NCBI GenBank assembly: GCA_020975725.1
Contig: QXJR01000006.1
Span: 496,001-560,000, forward strand
Direction: 5' to 3'
DNA: 64,000 bases
From: Picocystis sp. L7
Taxonomy: Eukaryota; Chlorophyta; Picocystophyceae; Picocystales; Picocystaceae
The notes below the pieces were generated by a model. It did no database searches and was not told where the DNA came from. It was given only the letters and a program-made list of their open reading frames with translations. Below are positions 54,656 through 64,000 of this stretch, piece after piece. How positions within the stretch are numbered: position 1 is the first letter of the stretch; each line of letters opens with the position of its first letter. The position numbers and the translations under genes were made by a program.

Positions 54656-57600
54656 GTGGCCATCGAGAAAGAGCGGGAACGCATTGAGCTTGAGCGGCAA
54701 CGTGAGATTGCGGGCTTTGTAAGAGACCGCAGCGAGAGCTTGCGTAGCATGGCCGCGCTCTCTCCAGCCGAGGCTCATAAGCTATTCAACAGTGCGATGG
54801 ACTTGTTCGACTTCCTACGAGAGTCGCAACCGAAAGGGTCCTTGACTCAGCTGGCTCGATCGGCATTCCAAGAATCCGCGCTCGATCTTTTGGTAGATCC
54901 TCTCCACGAGGAGAGCCAAGGACCACGCGACAAGTTCATTGAACGTGCCTTGGTCCGTGCTGGAGTGGTAGAGGAGCCGCACGAGATGCGCCCCCTTACG
55001 GCGACCGCCCTTGATCCCGAAAGGATCACGCGCGCCACACTCCCCTTGCCTCCGACCTTTGACGGTACGAAACTCGACCGCCATTCCTTGAGGGATTGGC
55101 TTCAATCGGTCCGAGACTTCACCTCCGGTCATTCGGACAAGGAAGAAGCGCAAGTTGCGCTTGCCGCACGCTACCTCATAGGGAGCGCACAAAGGTTCTA
55201 TAAATTGGCCACTCAAGCCCATCCGCCAACCACTTGGAAACAATTTTCAAGTGTGTTGCGACGACACTACTACCCTGACGATGTCGGATGGGAGTGTGTC
55301 CTTGAGCTCGCCCGCGGCTACCAACGCCAAGGCGAGAGTGCGGAGGACTTCTACTTGCGCATGCGCAAGGAAGTTGAAGGGGCCATGGAATCCACCGATC
55401 CATTCCTCCGTGCCTTGCGCACCCCGGATGGCCAAAGGAGGTTCTGGGAGCAATTCTTCTTGATTATGTTTCGAGCCAAACTCCGACCACAGTTGGGGAG
55501 GCTCCTCGACAATCATATCCGTCACGCTCAGAGAGTGGGACAGGAGATTGTCAATGGGGAACAACTTCTCCGAGAGGTGAAACATTTCGAAGGGCAACTC
55601 CCCTCCGAGCCCCAAGGGCCTCAGGGAGGTGGTAAAGGCAAAGGAAAATCTCCTCTCATGCCACCCCTCACAAAGGGTCCCACCTATGCGCGAATGGCAG
55701 GGTCTGGAAGCGGCCAACCTCGTTACGCTCCGTCCCCGGCTCCCCAAGGGTTGCCACAGGAGGCCATGGTGCAAATCCCAGCCTCGGCATTGACCTTCGG
55801 GCAGCTCCAAGCCGCCCAAGGTTGGACAAGGCCCCAAGGAGCGCCTCCTCAAGCTCCGCTGGCACCGCATCAGCGAGCTTTCAAGCCCGGCGGCAAGAAG
55901 AAAACCCGCCGAGGCACCTCCGCACAAAAAGGTAGGTTGTGGAGCAGCGAAGTTTCCGAGGAGACCCACGAGGCCCTCGACAACTCGAACCTGATGACTG
56001 ACGGTGAGTTGCTCACTATGTCTGTGCCAAGGCAAAGGAAAAGGACGCATGTAAGTCCCCCTTGCCGTGCGACATATCGTGAAGCACCAAAGTGTGCACT
56101 TTGTAATAGGACTTTGGATAATTGTGCTTGTGAGAACCGCTATCCTTGCCCTCCTCCACTGCACACTTCGGTCCCGGTGGAAACTCCCAAGGTGGATGCA
56201 CCCCCAGAGTTCCCACTAAGTCCGGGAGAGTTTCACTCTCCCCTTCACTCGACTCCGTTGAGTGCGAACCTCCCGTCTACCATCGGTACGCTATGTGAGT
56301 TTAGCTCGGGACTATGCACAAGCATGGTCGTGACGCTTTCCATAGCGGGGTTGCCGGCACAAGCCTTTGTCGACACAGGTGCTACTCATAACTTTGTAAG
56401 CTGTAGCTTCCACGATCGTGTGTGCCAAGCCGACCCAAGTGGTCGTACATCCACCCCCAAGCGAGAAAATCTGACGTACCGCTTAGGCGTTGGTGAGACG
56501 TTGCACAAGGCACCGGTCGTGAACTTGACCTTCACCATCGACAAGGAGAAGGTCGAGAGGCCTTTTGCGGTGTGTCCCCTCAATACTTATGACGTGGTGT
56601 TGGGGATGGACTTCCTGGTCTCGTTCCACGCGAGCTTAGAGTTCCCAAGGAACGTTCTGACGTTTCGCCATCAAGGGAGAAAGCATGAGCTTCGCGGCGA
56701 TTCGAACTTCGCCTCGAAGCATGGGATGGGTGCATTCTGCTCTATGCAAGAAGCCGCCCAAATCCTACGTTCCAGCCGCAAGGCTCGTGAAGGTAGCCTT
56801 TTCGTGCTCATCCAACGTCTACCCGACTTGGAACATGAGGAGGACGATCTCGGAAAAAGGATAGCTAGCCTTACCCTCTCCGAAGATCACTCTCTCACCT
56901 CCCAAGGCAAGAAACGGCTCGACAAGCTCCTCCATAAATATGCATCGGTCTTCCGAGGCAAAGAGGAAAGCTTTGCCTTGCCTCCCGAACGAGTGTCGGG
57001 AGAGGTGTGTCTTATACCCTTGGACGTCGCAAAAGACGGTCCCAAAAGTCGGCCACCTATCCGTCTCTCCCCGGAGAAGACCGAGGCATGTCGAGAGCTC
57101 ATCGACCAGTTACTCAAAGACCGCAAGACGGCGCATTCGCCCGGATCGCCATTTGGAGCCCCGGTACTCCTCATACCGAAGAAGGATGGGCGATACCGTA
57201 TTGTCTTTGATTACCGCATGCTGAACAACCTCACGATCAAGGACAAATATCCTCTTCCTTTGATCGATGACTTGCTCCTAGACTTGAGCACCTCGAAGTT
57301 CTTCTCGTCCTTTGACGTGAAAGACGGGTTTTACAATATGCTTGTGGCCCCCGAGGATCAATACAAAACAGCATGCGTGACGCCGTTTGGTCAATTCGTT
57401 TGGCGTGTCATGCCGATGGGCCTGGCAAACGCCCCCTCTATCTTCCAGCGCATGATGAACCGCATCGTGTCGCCCTTAACGAACACCAAGGCGTACATGG
57501 ATGATATCCTCATCCACTCTGGGTCAGAGGCTGATCACTTGGATCACCTCGAGGCTTTCTTCCAACGCTGCAAGGCTGAGCATATCGTGCTCGCCAAGGA

Positions 57601-60475
57601 GAAGACGGCGCTCTTTAAGAAAGCATTCGACTACGCCGGATTCCATATTGGCGATGGCCGAGTGATGATGCAAAAGCGACTCGTGGAGAAAATTGAGAAC
57701 TTTCCCCGGCCAACTAGCATCAAGGAGAATCAAAGCTTCTTAGGCTTGTGCAATTACTACTCCTCCTTCATTAAGGACTTCCCCACTCTTGCTGCTCCTC
57801 TTTCAGACATCAATAGAGAGGCGTTTAAAGGAGACTTCGTTGGCTCCTGGATTGAGGTTCAAGAGGGCGCGTTCCAGCGCCTCAAGGCTGCTCTAGTTCA
57901 AGAGCCCGTCCTCGTCCAATACGATCCGAACAGAGAGACGCGCGTAGAGACGGATGCTAGTAAGATCGCTACCGGCGCGATCCTTTCTCAACTACATGAG
58001 GATGACAAGTGGCATCCGGTTGCTTACTATGGGCGAAAATTCAATGATGCCCAACGCAACTACTCCACAGTTGAGCAAGAGACTCTTGCTATTTTGCAAA
58101 GTCTCGTCAAGTGGAAGCATCTTCTGCAAGGACGCTCTTTCACTTTCTTAACCGACAACACTGCGTCCAAATACTTGCAAACGAAGAATGCTGATCAACT
58201 CTCCTCTCGGGAGATCCGCTGGCTAGACGCCTTGGCTGAGTTTACCCCTTTCGAGGTCCAGTACCGTCAAGGCATCGCCAACCCTGGAGCGGACGCTCTC
58301 AGTCGCACCGATTGGGACAGGGGCCAAGTCTTTCGTGTCCTCCATGTTAGGCCACCCGCGGAAGACTTGATTCCCTCCTTGGAAGAGATCTTGTTGATCG
58401 AGCCTATGCTCTCCCTCGATCTAGCGGTCATTGGTACCTTTCGATCGAAAACTGCTCGCGAACGTTGGATGCTGCAATATGATCGGGCACGCCTTAAGGC
58501 CCCCGTTCGATGGCGTACAAGCCGTCCCCTCCGCTTTGAGACAACATCCCTCGCGGAGGTAGCCAACCGCAAGCGGCTCCCGCAGGCTCACGTAGTGCTC
58601 CTCGCTGATGACAAGCACCTTGACCTTCCCGCTTGCGACCGACTCCTTAGTAGGTTGCCTGCCTCTACCCATGTGATTCATTCGACCACGTATAATGGAA
58701 CGTGCGCCCGTGCTACCAAGTCCTATAGGCTTGCGTCCGGTCGCACCGTGCGCACCACGTTGCAAGTCAACCCAGGTACTGATCTCAGGCTGATCACCTT
58801 AGCAGACCTCCTCCGGCGGTCGATGCCTTTGCTCACCATCCGAGCACTCGTTCAGCCGCCTCCCGGGCCAGCTCTTCGAGCTATGGGTGGTTCCCTTGAG
58901 ATTCCATCGGTTGACCCCCAGGAGGAAGATTTGTATACATTGGTGCAACGAGCAGGTGAGAAAGACAAAGCTTATCAGGCTCTTGTAGCTTCACCACCGA
59001 AGAAACACGAAGTTCGTGACAACCTCGTGTGGCGCATCGATCCCGAGACGGATCGTGTTTGCCTGGTGGTGCCGAATGATGTTGCCGTGCGACAACGACT
59101 TGTGGACCGTGTCCACGCGGATGCCCACTTTGGCGCTCAACGCACCTATGAGCAATGCCGACAACATTTTGTTTGGCAAGGTATGAAGTCGTACATAATC
59201 GACTTTGTCCGTACTTGTCCTCGTTGCCAGCTCCTCAAGCCGAGCAATCGACCCGCGAAGCATCTCGTCCACATGCAAGAGATCTTCCCCTACCCTTTCC
59301 ACACGATTGCGGTAGACGAAGTTGTCGGGCTTCCCGCCACTTCGAGAGGTCACAACGCGGTACTAACCGTCACATGCCGGTTTTCCAAGTACGCTCTCTA
59401 CTTCCCGATGCACACTGATTGGACAACGCACGACGCTGCCAAGGTGCTCATGGACCGAGTAATCCATCAGTTCGGAAGTCCGCGAGTTGTCCTCACCGAC
59501 AACGGGCCCCGATTTGGCGAGCTCTTTGATCAATTCCTGATCGAGCTCGGGGCCAAGCATAAAAGCGGCGCGCCTTACCATAGCCAGACACAAGGAGGAG
59601 TGGAGGTGCAGCACCGCACCCTTTTATCCACCCTTCGGGCATTGGCAACTTCCCGGCCGGATGTAGAGTGGGACGAACTGCTCCAAACAGCGTCCTTCTC
59701 CTACAACACATCGGTGCATAGAGTCACTGGCTACTCTCCTTATTACGTTCTCTTCGGTACAAACGCCAGTTTGCCCTGGACATATTCCCTCCTAAGAGAG
59801 AATGCAGACCCTGCGTGCAAGCGACTCCGTTCGCTGTTTGACGCTCGCCGAGAGCTTTATGCTCAAGTGCAAAAACGACACGCCCTCTATCAAAAACAAG
59901 TTGAAGATAGATTGAACCGCCAAAGGCAGGTTCGACGCTTTCGCGTCGGGGATAAAGTCAAACTGCAACGCGGTCTGAAGTCCTCCAGGGACAAAGGAAA
60001 GCTCGAGAGCTACTTTGTAGGGCCGTACACCATTGGGGAGGTGTTACCAAAGGGAGCTTACCGCTTGGTTCTACCCGACGGCACTCGACATTCCGCCACA
60101 GTCAATATCGAACGACTGCATCCCTGGCATGAGAGCGACCATTCAAAGTTCCCCCATCGCGAACTTACTCCTGAACCTCAAACGGTTCCTCTCCCAAATG
60201 GATCAGAGGAAACTCGTTTCCTGGTAGAGCGCTTCTACATACGTGATTGGACCACTTTTCCACCTAGGTACTATGTCCAATTTGCTTGTAGCGCCGATGC
60301 CCCTCTTCACGAACATCGTGGGTTCGTAGAGGAAACGTCGGATCTCATCGACCACGTTTGTGAGATCGAGGAACTCCTCGGGCATTTCCCCGAGCAAGGC
60401 ATCACCGCACGTAACAAGAGTCGCGTGTCCCGCTACAAGTCCAAATTTTATCACCAGAAGAGGCCCATCCTATAG
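54656..60475 (+). CDS. Ty3 gag-pol of element 2: gag, protease, RT, RNase H, spacer, integrase
   Basis: A 1939-codon frame. It opens with a charged coiled coil, then the retrotransposon gag domain (FDGTKLDRHSLRDWL near 55060, YQRQGESAEDFYLRM near 55320), a Pro- and Gln-rich linker, and a Cys-rich CALCNRTLDNCAC near 56095. The protease has FVDTGATHNF near 56366 and VVLGMDF near 56595. RT has FDYRMLNN and AYMDDILIHS near 57493. RNase H has VETDASKIATGAIL near 57948. A spacer lies at about 58320-58900. The integrase has HFGAQRTYEQCRQHF, CPRCQ near 59217, VDEV near 59315, TDNGPRF near 59500 and GGVEVQHR near 59600. The GPY region VGPYTIGEVL is near 60018. It ends with a C-terminal extension like that of element 1 and no chromodomain. 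Confidence 0.9.
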   Translation: MAIEKERERIELERQREIAGFVRDRSESLRSMAALSPAEAHKLFNSAMDLFDFLRESQPKGSLTQLARSAFQESALDLLVDPLHEESQGPRDKFIERALVRAGVVEEPHEMRPLTATALDPERITRATLPLPPTFDGTKLDRHSLRDWLQSVRDFTSGHSDKEEAQVALAARYLIGSAQRFYKLATQAHPPTTWKQFSSVLRRHYYPDDVGWECVLELARGYQRQGESAEDFYLRMRKEVEGAMESTDPFLRALRTPDGQRRFWEQFFLIMFRAKLRPQLGRLLDNHIRHAQRVGQEIVNGEQLLREVKHFEGQLPSEPQGPQGGGKGKGKSPLMPPLTKGPTYARMAGSGSGQPRYAPSPAPQGLPQEAMVQIPASALTFGQLQAAQGWTRPQGAPPQAPLAPHQRAFKPGGKKKTRRGTSAQKGRLWSSEVSEETHEALDNSNLMTDGELLTMSVPRQRKRTHVSPPCRATYREAPKCALCNRTLDNCACENRYPCPPPLHTSVPVETPKVDAPPEFPLSPGEFHSPLHSTPLSANLPSTIGTLCEFSSGLCTSMVVTLSIAGLPAQAFVDTGATHNFVSCSFHDRVCQADPSGRTSTPKRENLTYRLGVGETLHKAPVVNLTFTIDKEKVERPFAVCPLNTYDVVLGMDFLVSFHASLEFPRNVLTFRHQGRKHELRGDSNFASKHGMGAFCSMQEAAQILRSSRKAREGSLFVLIQRLPDLEHEEDDLGKRIASLTLSEDHSLTSQGKKRLDKLLHKYASVFRGKEESFALPPERVSGEVCLIPLDVAKDGPKSRPPIRLSPEKTEACRELIDQLLKDRKTAHSPGSPFGAPVLLIPKKDGRYRIVFDYRMLNNLTIKDKYPLPLIDDLLLDLSTSKFFSSFDVKDGFYNMLVAPEDQYKTACVTPFGQFVWRVMPMGLANAPSIFQRMMNRIVSPLTNTKAYMDDILIHSGSEADHLDHLEAFFQRCKAEHIVLAKEKTALFKKAFDYAGFHIGDGRVMMQKRLVEKIENFPRPTSIKENQSFLGLCNYYSSFIKDFPTLAAPLSDINREAFKGDFVGSWIEVQEGAFQRLKAALVQEPVLVQYDPNRETRVETDASKIATGAILSQLHEDDKWHPVAYYGRKFNDAQRNYSTVEQETLAILQSLVKWKHLLQGRSFTFLTDNTASKYLQTKNADQLSSREIRWLDALAEFTPFEVQYRQGIANPGADALSRTDWDRGQVFRVLHVRPPAEDLIPSLEEILLIEPMLSLDLAVIGTFRSKTARERWMLQYDRARLKAPVRWRTSRPLRFETTSLAEVANRKRLPQAHVVLLADDKHLDLPACDRLLSRLPASTHVIHSTTYNGTCARATKSYRLASGRTVRTTLQVNPGTDLRLITLADLLRRSMPLLTIRALVQPPPGPALRAMGGSLEIPSVDPQEEDLYTLVQRAGEKDKAYQALVASPPKKHEVRDNLVWRIDPETDRVCLVVPNDVAVRQRLVDRVHADAHFGAQRTYEQCRQHFVWQGMKSYIIDFVRTCPRCQLLKPSNRPAKHLVHMQEIFPYPFHTIAVDEVVGLPATSRGHNAVLTVTCRFSKYALYFPMHTDWTTHDAAKVLMDRVIHQFGSPRVVLTDNGPRFGELFDQFLIELGAKHKSGAPYHSQTQGGVEVQHRTLLSTLRALATSRPDVEWDELLQTASFSYNTSVHRVTGYSPYYVLFGTNASLPWTYSLLRENADPACKRLRSLFDARRELYAQVQKRHALYQKQVEDRLNRQRQVRRFRVGDKVKLQRGLKSSRDKGKLESYFVGPYTIGEVLPKGAYRLVLPDGTRHSATVNIERLHPWHESDHSKFPHRELTPEPQTVPLPNGSEETRFLVERFYIRDWTTFPPRYYVQFACSADAPLHEHRGFVEETSDLIDHVCEIEELLGHFPEQGITARNKSRVSRYKSKFYHQKRPIL
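58320..58900 (+). other. Spacer domain between RNase H and integrase in Ty3 element 2
   Basis: About 190 residues at the very place where element 1 has its methyltransferase. Most is unrecognisable. The phrase NRKRLPQAHVV near 58565 matches HRRKLPQVHLM of element 1, just before that domain's motif IV, at the corresponding point. I infer a strongly diverged relic or relative of the same domain. Confidence 0.45.
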
Positions 60476-60547
60476 GATACGTGGCCGTACGCTCTGCCAT
60501 ACACTAGCCTAAGGAAACCGCGCTTTGCGAAACCGCCAAGTACGAAC

Positions 60548-61318
60548 TTGGTTGGGCAAGTCGTGCAAGCAAGGTTCTTGCTCGAGCTCATGGACGGCTC
60601 AACTCGCCTAGAGTTTTGGACTGGCCTTGTGGAACGCTTTCGAAAAGCGGCGAAATCTTCTCCCGCTGCTTACGTCATCCGGTGGACGGACGGGACTACT
60701 TCCTCCTACCGTCCCGATGACGCACACACGATCCTATTTGATCCTGTGGCGGCCGTGTACGGCCAAGCTTCCCTCGTCTCGCCAGAGCCACTCGACGATC
60801 GGGCTGAGTTGCGCTTAATGGTGGTCGGGGAGGGTGTTGCGCCCAGCCCTCTCGAGACACCTGTCTTGCTGAGGTTGTCCTTCGACGATGAGGAATATGC
60901 ACTCAATCGTGAGGCTTTTGAGAGGTTCTCAATTATATTCGGGCCATTCACTTGGGACTTGTTTGCCTCGCCAAACAATGCCCAATGTCCGGCCTTCTTT
61001 ACACGGGAGACCCATGCTCTCACCCAAGAATGGGCTAGTCTTGGCAACGTATGGGCACACCCACCCTATTGCCTCATTGACTCCGTGATAGGCAAGCTGG
61101 AGGCCGAACCTAGAGCCCTTGTGACCATGATCACTCCGCATTCGCCAAAGGCTCCCTGGTTCCCTCGCTTGCAGCATCTCGCTACCTACCAGGAGGTACT
61201 AGGGAGGCATGAGGGAATATTCTCGGATGCCCAAGGAAGGCCCTTGCCTTCCCCTCACTGGGACGTCCTCCTTAGCCATGTCCCTAGGCGGATGCAAGGC
61301 CAGGACTACCCCGAATAG
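60548..61318 (+). CDS. C-terminal extension plus Dam-like (DIRS-type) module, reading into the 3' LTR
   Basis: The first 95 residues match the end of element 1's pol (LGQVVQ, then a YVIRWTDG segment and LFDPVAAVYG, compare AGQVVQ, KIIWTDG and VYDPVACVYD). The rest, from 60835, lies wholly inside the LTR. It has FTWDLFASPNNAQCPAFFT, ALTQEWASLGNVW, a PPY-type box, LVTMITPHSPKAPWFP and a closing LP-x3-WD segment. This is the pattern of the Dam-like N6-adenine methyltransferase-related region downstream of RNase H in DIRS elements (also seen in phage Dam proteins). Activity is not implied. Confidence 0.7.
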   Translation: MVGQVVQARFLLELMDGSTRLEFWTGLVERFRKAAKSSPAAYVIRWTDGTTSSYRPDDAHTILFDPVAAVYGQASLVSPEPLDDRAELRLMVVGEGVAPSPLETPVLLRLSFDDEEYALNREAFERFSIIFGPFTWDLFASPNNAQCPAFFTRETHALTQEWASLGNVWAHPPYCLIDSVIGKLEAEPRALVTMITPHSPKAPWFPRLQHLATYQEVLGRHEGIFSDAQGRPLPSPHWDVLLSHVPRRMQGQDYPE

Positions 61319-61598
61319 GGACCGGTTTGTCCCCCTTTCTAATAAGGGCTCTGTGGCCGATGAACCGGATAAATACGTGGCTTAGCCACGGGCGGATTCC
61401 CCAATGGAGTTAAGATGTAATATTAATTGCGGCGGAGGGGAACGGGAACAACAACCACGTTCCTCAACGTTCCGCCCAACGGTCTCGAGCACCGCGGCGA
61501 CACGAACGCACGAGCGAACGAGCGCGAACGCACGCCGACGCCACCACCCTCGTCGTCTTCGCGCCACAGGAAAAGGAGGTGGGCGCGCAAGCGCCACA
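60835..61598 (+). repeat. 3' LTR of Ty3 element 2
   Basis: 764 bp, about 99% identical to the 5' LTR. The first 484 bp are coding in the frame that enters from the internal region. Confidence 0.92.
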
Positions 61599-62193
61599 GT
61601 TCTTTCAAAGATGCTCTCAAAATGCCCAAATTCTGCCTGGAGCAATTTCTAGAGGCGAAAAACCACTGGCAGGTGGTGGGAAGCCCAAACGGCACCGCTT
61701 CTTCGCACCTTCCCAACGGCAGCCAGGCATCCACAAAGAACCGGAGCGCCAAACCCGGGGAAAGGAAAGACGGAGAGATAGAACACCTTCATGAGAAAAA
61801 ACACATCGAGAGTCGATGCTCCTGGTGCCATGAAGCGCATGTTCAACCGCCTGGCCAAAACGCCCAAAAAGGGTGAATTTGGTGAACTCCCCGAGCCAGC
61901 CGCGCCGAGTTCACCCTGAAGACAAACGATCCAGGACGAACCAAGCTCAGATTCGGATTCTGCTCGTCGAATCACCTGGCAACACCACAAATAAGAACGG
62001 GAAACAAGCAATACGCGAAGAAAAAGCCCGAGGACTCACGCTCCCCCCAATTGGCGCTGGGGTGGCCCGTATGACCCACCAACTCTATCCGACGTGGGAA
62101 TTTCATTATCCGCCTCCGCTGGCCGCGGCCGCTTAGCTGGGCACACGAGTTGCATGACTAACGGCCCGAGTCTGACTCAATCGTAGCTGACAG

Positions 62194-63126
62194 ATGATCT
62201 GTAAGACAAGCACTCATGAAAATACGTTGGGAAGCGGAAGAAAATGGAAAGAAGGCGGGATATGTTATGGCGCTGTCCTGGTTGTGATCTTTGGGCTGAA
62301 CGCTACTTCGCCCCTTCCGCTCTCGCTCACTAATATGGCGAGAAGCAATGAAGACAACAACCTCCCGTATCTTTATGTCAACGGCAAATCCGCGAAGGAA
62401 AGAAGATTGTTTATGGAACAACAGTTCGAGAAATTTCATCTGGATGCAAGCAGAGTGCAAGCCATCACCGGAGATTCGTTACCAAAGATAAAATTCCCAT
62501 CATGGCTTTTACAAAGCACAAAGCAGCCCACAAGTTAAGAACTTGGGTGCCTCGTTTCTCATTTGAGTGCCATCAACGAAGGAGTTCGCCGTGGTTGGGA
62601 TAGGTTTGTAGTTATTAAAGACGACGTTCGCCTCAGATCCAAACCGAACATGTCTCTTAATTGGGGTATAGCACCCAAGATTGCTGGGCTACTTATCTTG
62701 GGTGTTGGCACTCCAAATGGGCTATGGGAGCGATGGGGGATGCTGGAGAACCATAAAAAACCATGGACAAAGTGGAAGAGACGAGATCCTGTCTGGGGTA
62801 CACTGATCTATTCAATCACCAGGGAAAGTGCCAAACGAATACAAAGAAGGTTTCCCTGCAATACAACATTCTGCAACTTAGCCCGTGCAGTACCGCCGTT
62901 TATAGTGGCTGACTATACCATCTATTCAAGTGTACCGACCTTTGTGTTCAACTTTCCTTTGGTTGACCACGCGTGGACAGATGCATTCAAAATGCCATCT
63001 ACTATACATAGTGGCAGGAAGACCTCTCACGAAAGAGCAAGTGAAGAGGTTCCGCAGATAATTAAACAACTCAACACTGCACCATCTGCAGTAAAGGAGT
63101 TTATAGCGAAGATTCAGCTCCAGTAG
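62194..63126 (+). pseudogene. GT25-type glycosyltransferase, broken paralogue
   Basis: Same start context and length as 24366-25298, with ATG at 62194 and about 80% similar residues. One codon that is CAA (Gln) in the intact gene is TAA here (62536-62538), just before the ELGCL-x-SH box, and the frame then continues in the same phase to 63126. The catalytic EDD motif reads KDD (VVIKDDVR near 62620). Two independent changes in conserved places argue that this copy is no longer functional. The membrane anchor and all other motifs remain recognisable, so loss is fairly recent relative to the duplication. Confidence 0.8.
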
Positions 63127-64000
63127 GTTGGATACTGCAGCCATGCTGTTCCACATGAGTAAAGAAACGGGCGCTATTTCTTTTTTTCCCCATTTTTCCT
63201 ATGCTCTACTTTGGTAAATGAAGAGAACAATTTCAGGTATCCTCCGTGAGGGGTCCTCTTTGACGGTTCGCTGACAGTGCGGCATCTACTTCCTGCTGAT
63301 AAACTTCACGTTTATTGCTAGCTCTCTTCAAAATCACTTTTGAGCACACCAAAAGCAGCTGCACCAGTTTCTAATGAACTAAATCAAAACGAGCATATAT
63401 CTCTTAGCATTAGCCAGGTCCTGGATGTTGACTGAGCCTATTACAATCCATGTGGGGACTTATCCTCCGCCATCCCGCCAGCAATGGACAGTAACCGTCA
63501 GATTTGCATAGAAATACTTGCAAGTAGATTGCGTTTTGTTTACTTGGATTGTAGTGTCCGTGTTCTAGATTGCTTGTATGCAAAATGCGATGGCTTTCCG
63601 AGATCTGTTACTTGGGCTTCATGGACAATTGACAGCAACGTTGAAAGGCGGCCATAGTCCAAACATAGCACAGAATGCATTAGCGCAGTCTGGCTCCTGC
63701 AGAAAGAACTATACTCTACTCGTAAGGGGAGTCAGGATGTTGTTTGTTTGCACTACCAGCACTTCTGCCCGAGACTGCTTATAATCTATGGTACCAGCCA
63801 GCTTCCTTTGCGATGGGGGTAGGCATTCATACAGCCTAATAAAATACAATGAAAACATAACTTCTCTGCACGATGGATCAACGACTTGGGCGGGAGAGAA
63901 CAGAGGTTAGCCTAGCCGGGAAGAAGATTGAGCAGTTTTACCAAATCCTTTTCTAAGCTACGTCATTGTTTCACGGGCTAGCAGGTATTTGTAACTACGA
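63127..64000. other. 3' flank of the GT25 pseudogene, no gene recognised
   Basis: Alignable with 25299-26170; no open frame is shared by both copies. Confidence 0.6.

Larger units (their letters stand above)
52706..61602 (+). mobile_element. Ty3/gypsy retrotransposon 2, with Dam-like module in the LTR
   Basis: Full-length element with LTRs at 52710-53475 and 60835-61598 and the target duplication GTTC at 52706-52709 and 61599-61602. Parts are LTR, GC-rich leader, gag, Cys-rich segment, protease, RT, RNase H, a spacer domain, integrase, C-terminal extension, and a Dam-like coding module lying in the LTR. The LTRs differ at about eight places plus a 2-bp length difference (about 99% identical), so it is young. 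It has about one or two breaks; the 1939-codon gag-pol part is open. Confidence 0.93.
51680..62075. mobile_element. Foldback (long inverted-repeat) element split by Ty3 element 2
   Basis: The left arm 51680-52384 (about 705 bp) is the reverse complement of a right arm made of 52472-52709 followed by 61599-62075 (about 715 bp together). The loop is about 87 bp. The Ty3 element sits inside the right arm, and its 4-bp duplication marks the join. Landmarks are TGATTCGACGAGCAGAATCC near 51772, matched near 61970, and GATTGGTGCAGCAACGTC near 52367, matched at 52472. Arms differ by roughly 10-15%, so the palindrome is old. No gene was recognised inside. Without the insertion the element is about 1.5 kb. 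Confidence 0.85.
62080..64000 (+). repeat. Segmental duplication, copy 2 (GT25 locus)
   Basis: Matches 24255-26170 in the same orientation through gene and 3' flank, and runs to the window edge. The foldback element ends at the point where the duplication begins. Confidence 0.85.

Noticed and set aside
1-64000. tRNA or rRNA genes
   Set aside because: I looked for T-loop GGTTCGA contexts with flanking stems and for rRNA core phrases and found none that could fold properly; a covariance-model scan would be needed to exclude them.

Overview
The window is eukaryotic nuclear DNA dominated by transposable elements. Evidence includes Ty3/gypsy and Ty1/copia retrotransposons, PIF/Harbinger, piggyBac-like and Crypton-like elements, no bacterial operons, and at least one credible GT-AG intron. 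The few genes that look like host genes encode glycosyltransferase-like proteins: a GT25-type gene present twice, a gene with an EHDW motif present twice as an inverted pair, and one gene with an HVRNGD motif. The mix of mostly intron-poor genes, glycosyltransferases and many transposons would suit an alga, for example a red alga, but nothing here proves the lineage. I saw no rRNA, tRNA or CRISPR.

Layout. 1-2.1 kb: the broken right part of a Harbinger transposon (transposase tail, minisatellite, opposing Myb/SANT-like gene). 2.7-5.1 kb: a Crypton-like tyrosine recombinase on the minus strand. 5.15-6.59 kb: a non-autonomous element with about 200-bp inverted ends. 8.46-16.30 kb: a young Ty3 retrotransposon with 756-bp LTRs and a DNMT3-like cytosine methyltransferase domain between RNase H and integrase. 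16.4-19.3 kb: a decayed piggyBac-like element. 21.39-22.03 kb: a solo LTR. 24.26-26.17 kb: GT25 gene and 3' flank. 27.1-31.7 kb: a hypothetical ORF running into a near-perfect 1842-bp inverted duplication that carries the EHDW gene on both arms. 32.98-33.74 kb: another solo LTR. 37.17-38.21 kb: HVRNGD gene. 38.37-51.68 kb: a nest, with Harbinger A containing Harbinger B and an intact-looking Ty1/copia. 51.68-62.08 kb: a long foldback (palindromic) element cut by a second Ty3 retrotransposon. 62.08-64.0 kb: a duplicate of the GT25 locus whose gene has become a pseudogene.

The most unusual signal is the pair of Ty3 elements. One carries a complete-looking DNMT3-like domain inside pol. The other carries, inside its LTR, a coding module resembling the Dam-like methyltransferase region of DIRS retrotransposons; at the place in pol where the first has its methyltransferase it has a shorter region with a faint trace of the same domain. 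Both lack a recognisable chromodomain, share a long C-terminal extension, and are flanked by the same 4-bp target duplication. This suggests a Ty3 lineage that has repeatedly been associated with DNA-methyltransferase-like modules. All three full-length LTR elements have LTRs about 99-100% identical and so are recent arrivals. The DNA transposons are older and mostly broken. All calls are from reading the sequence alone; no search was run.
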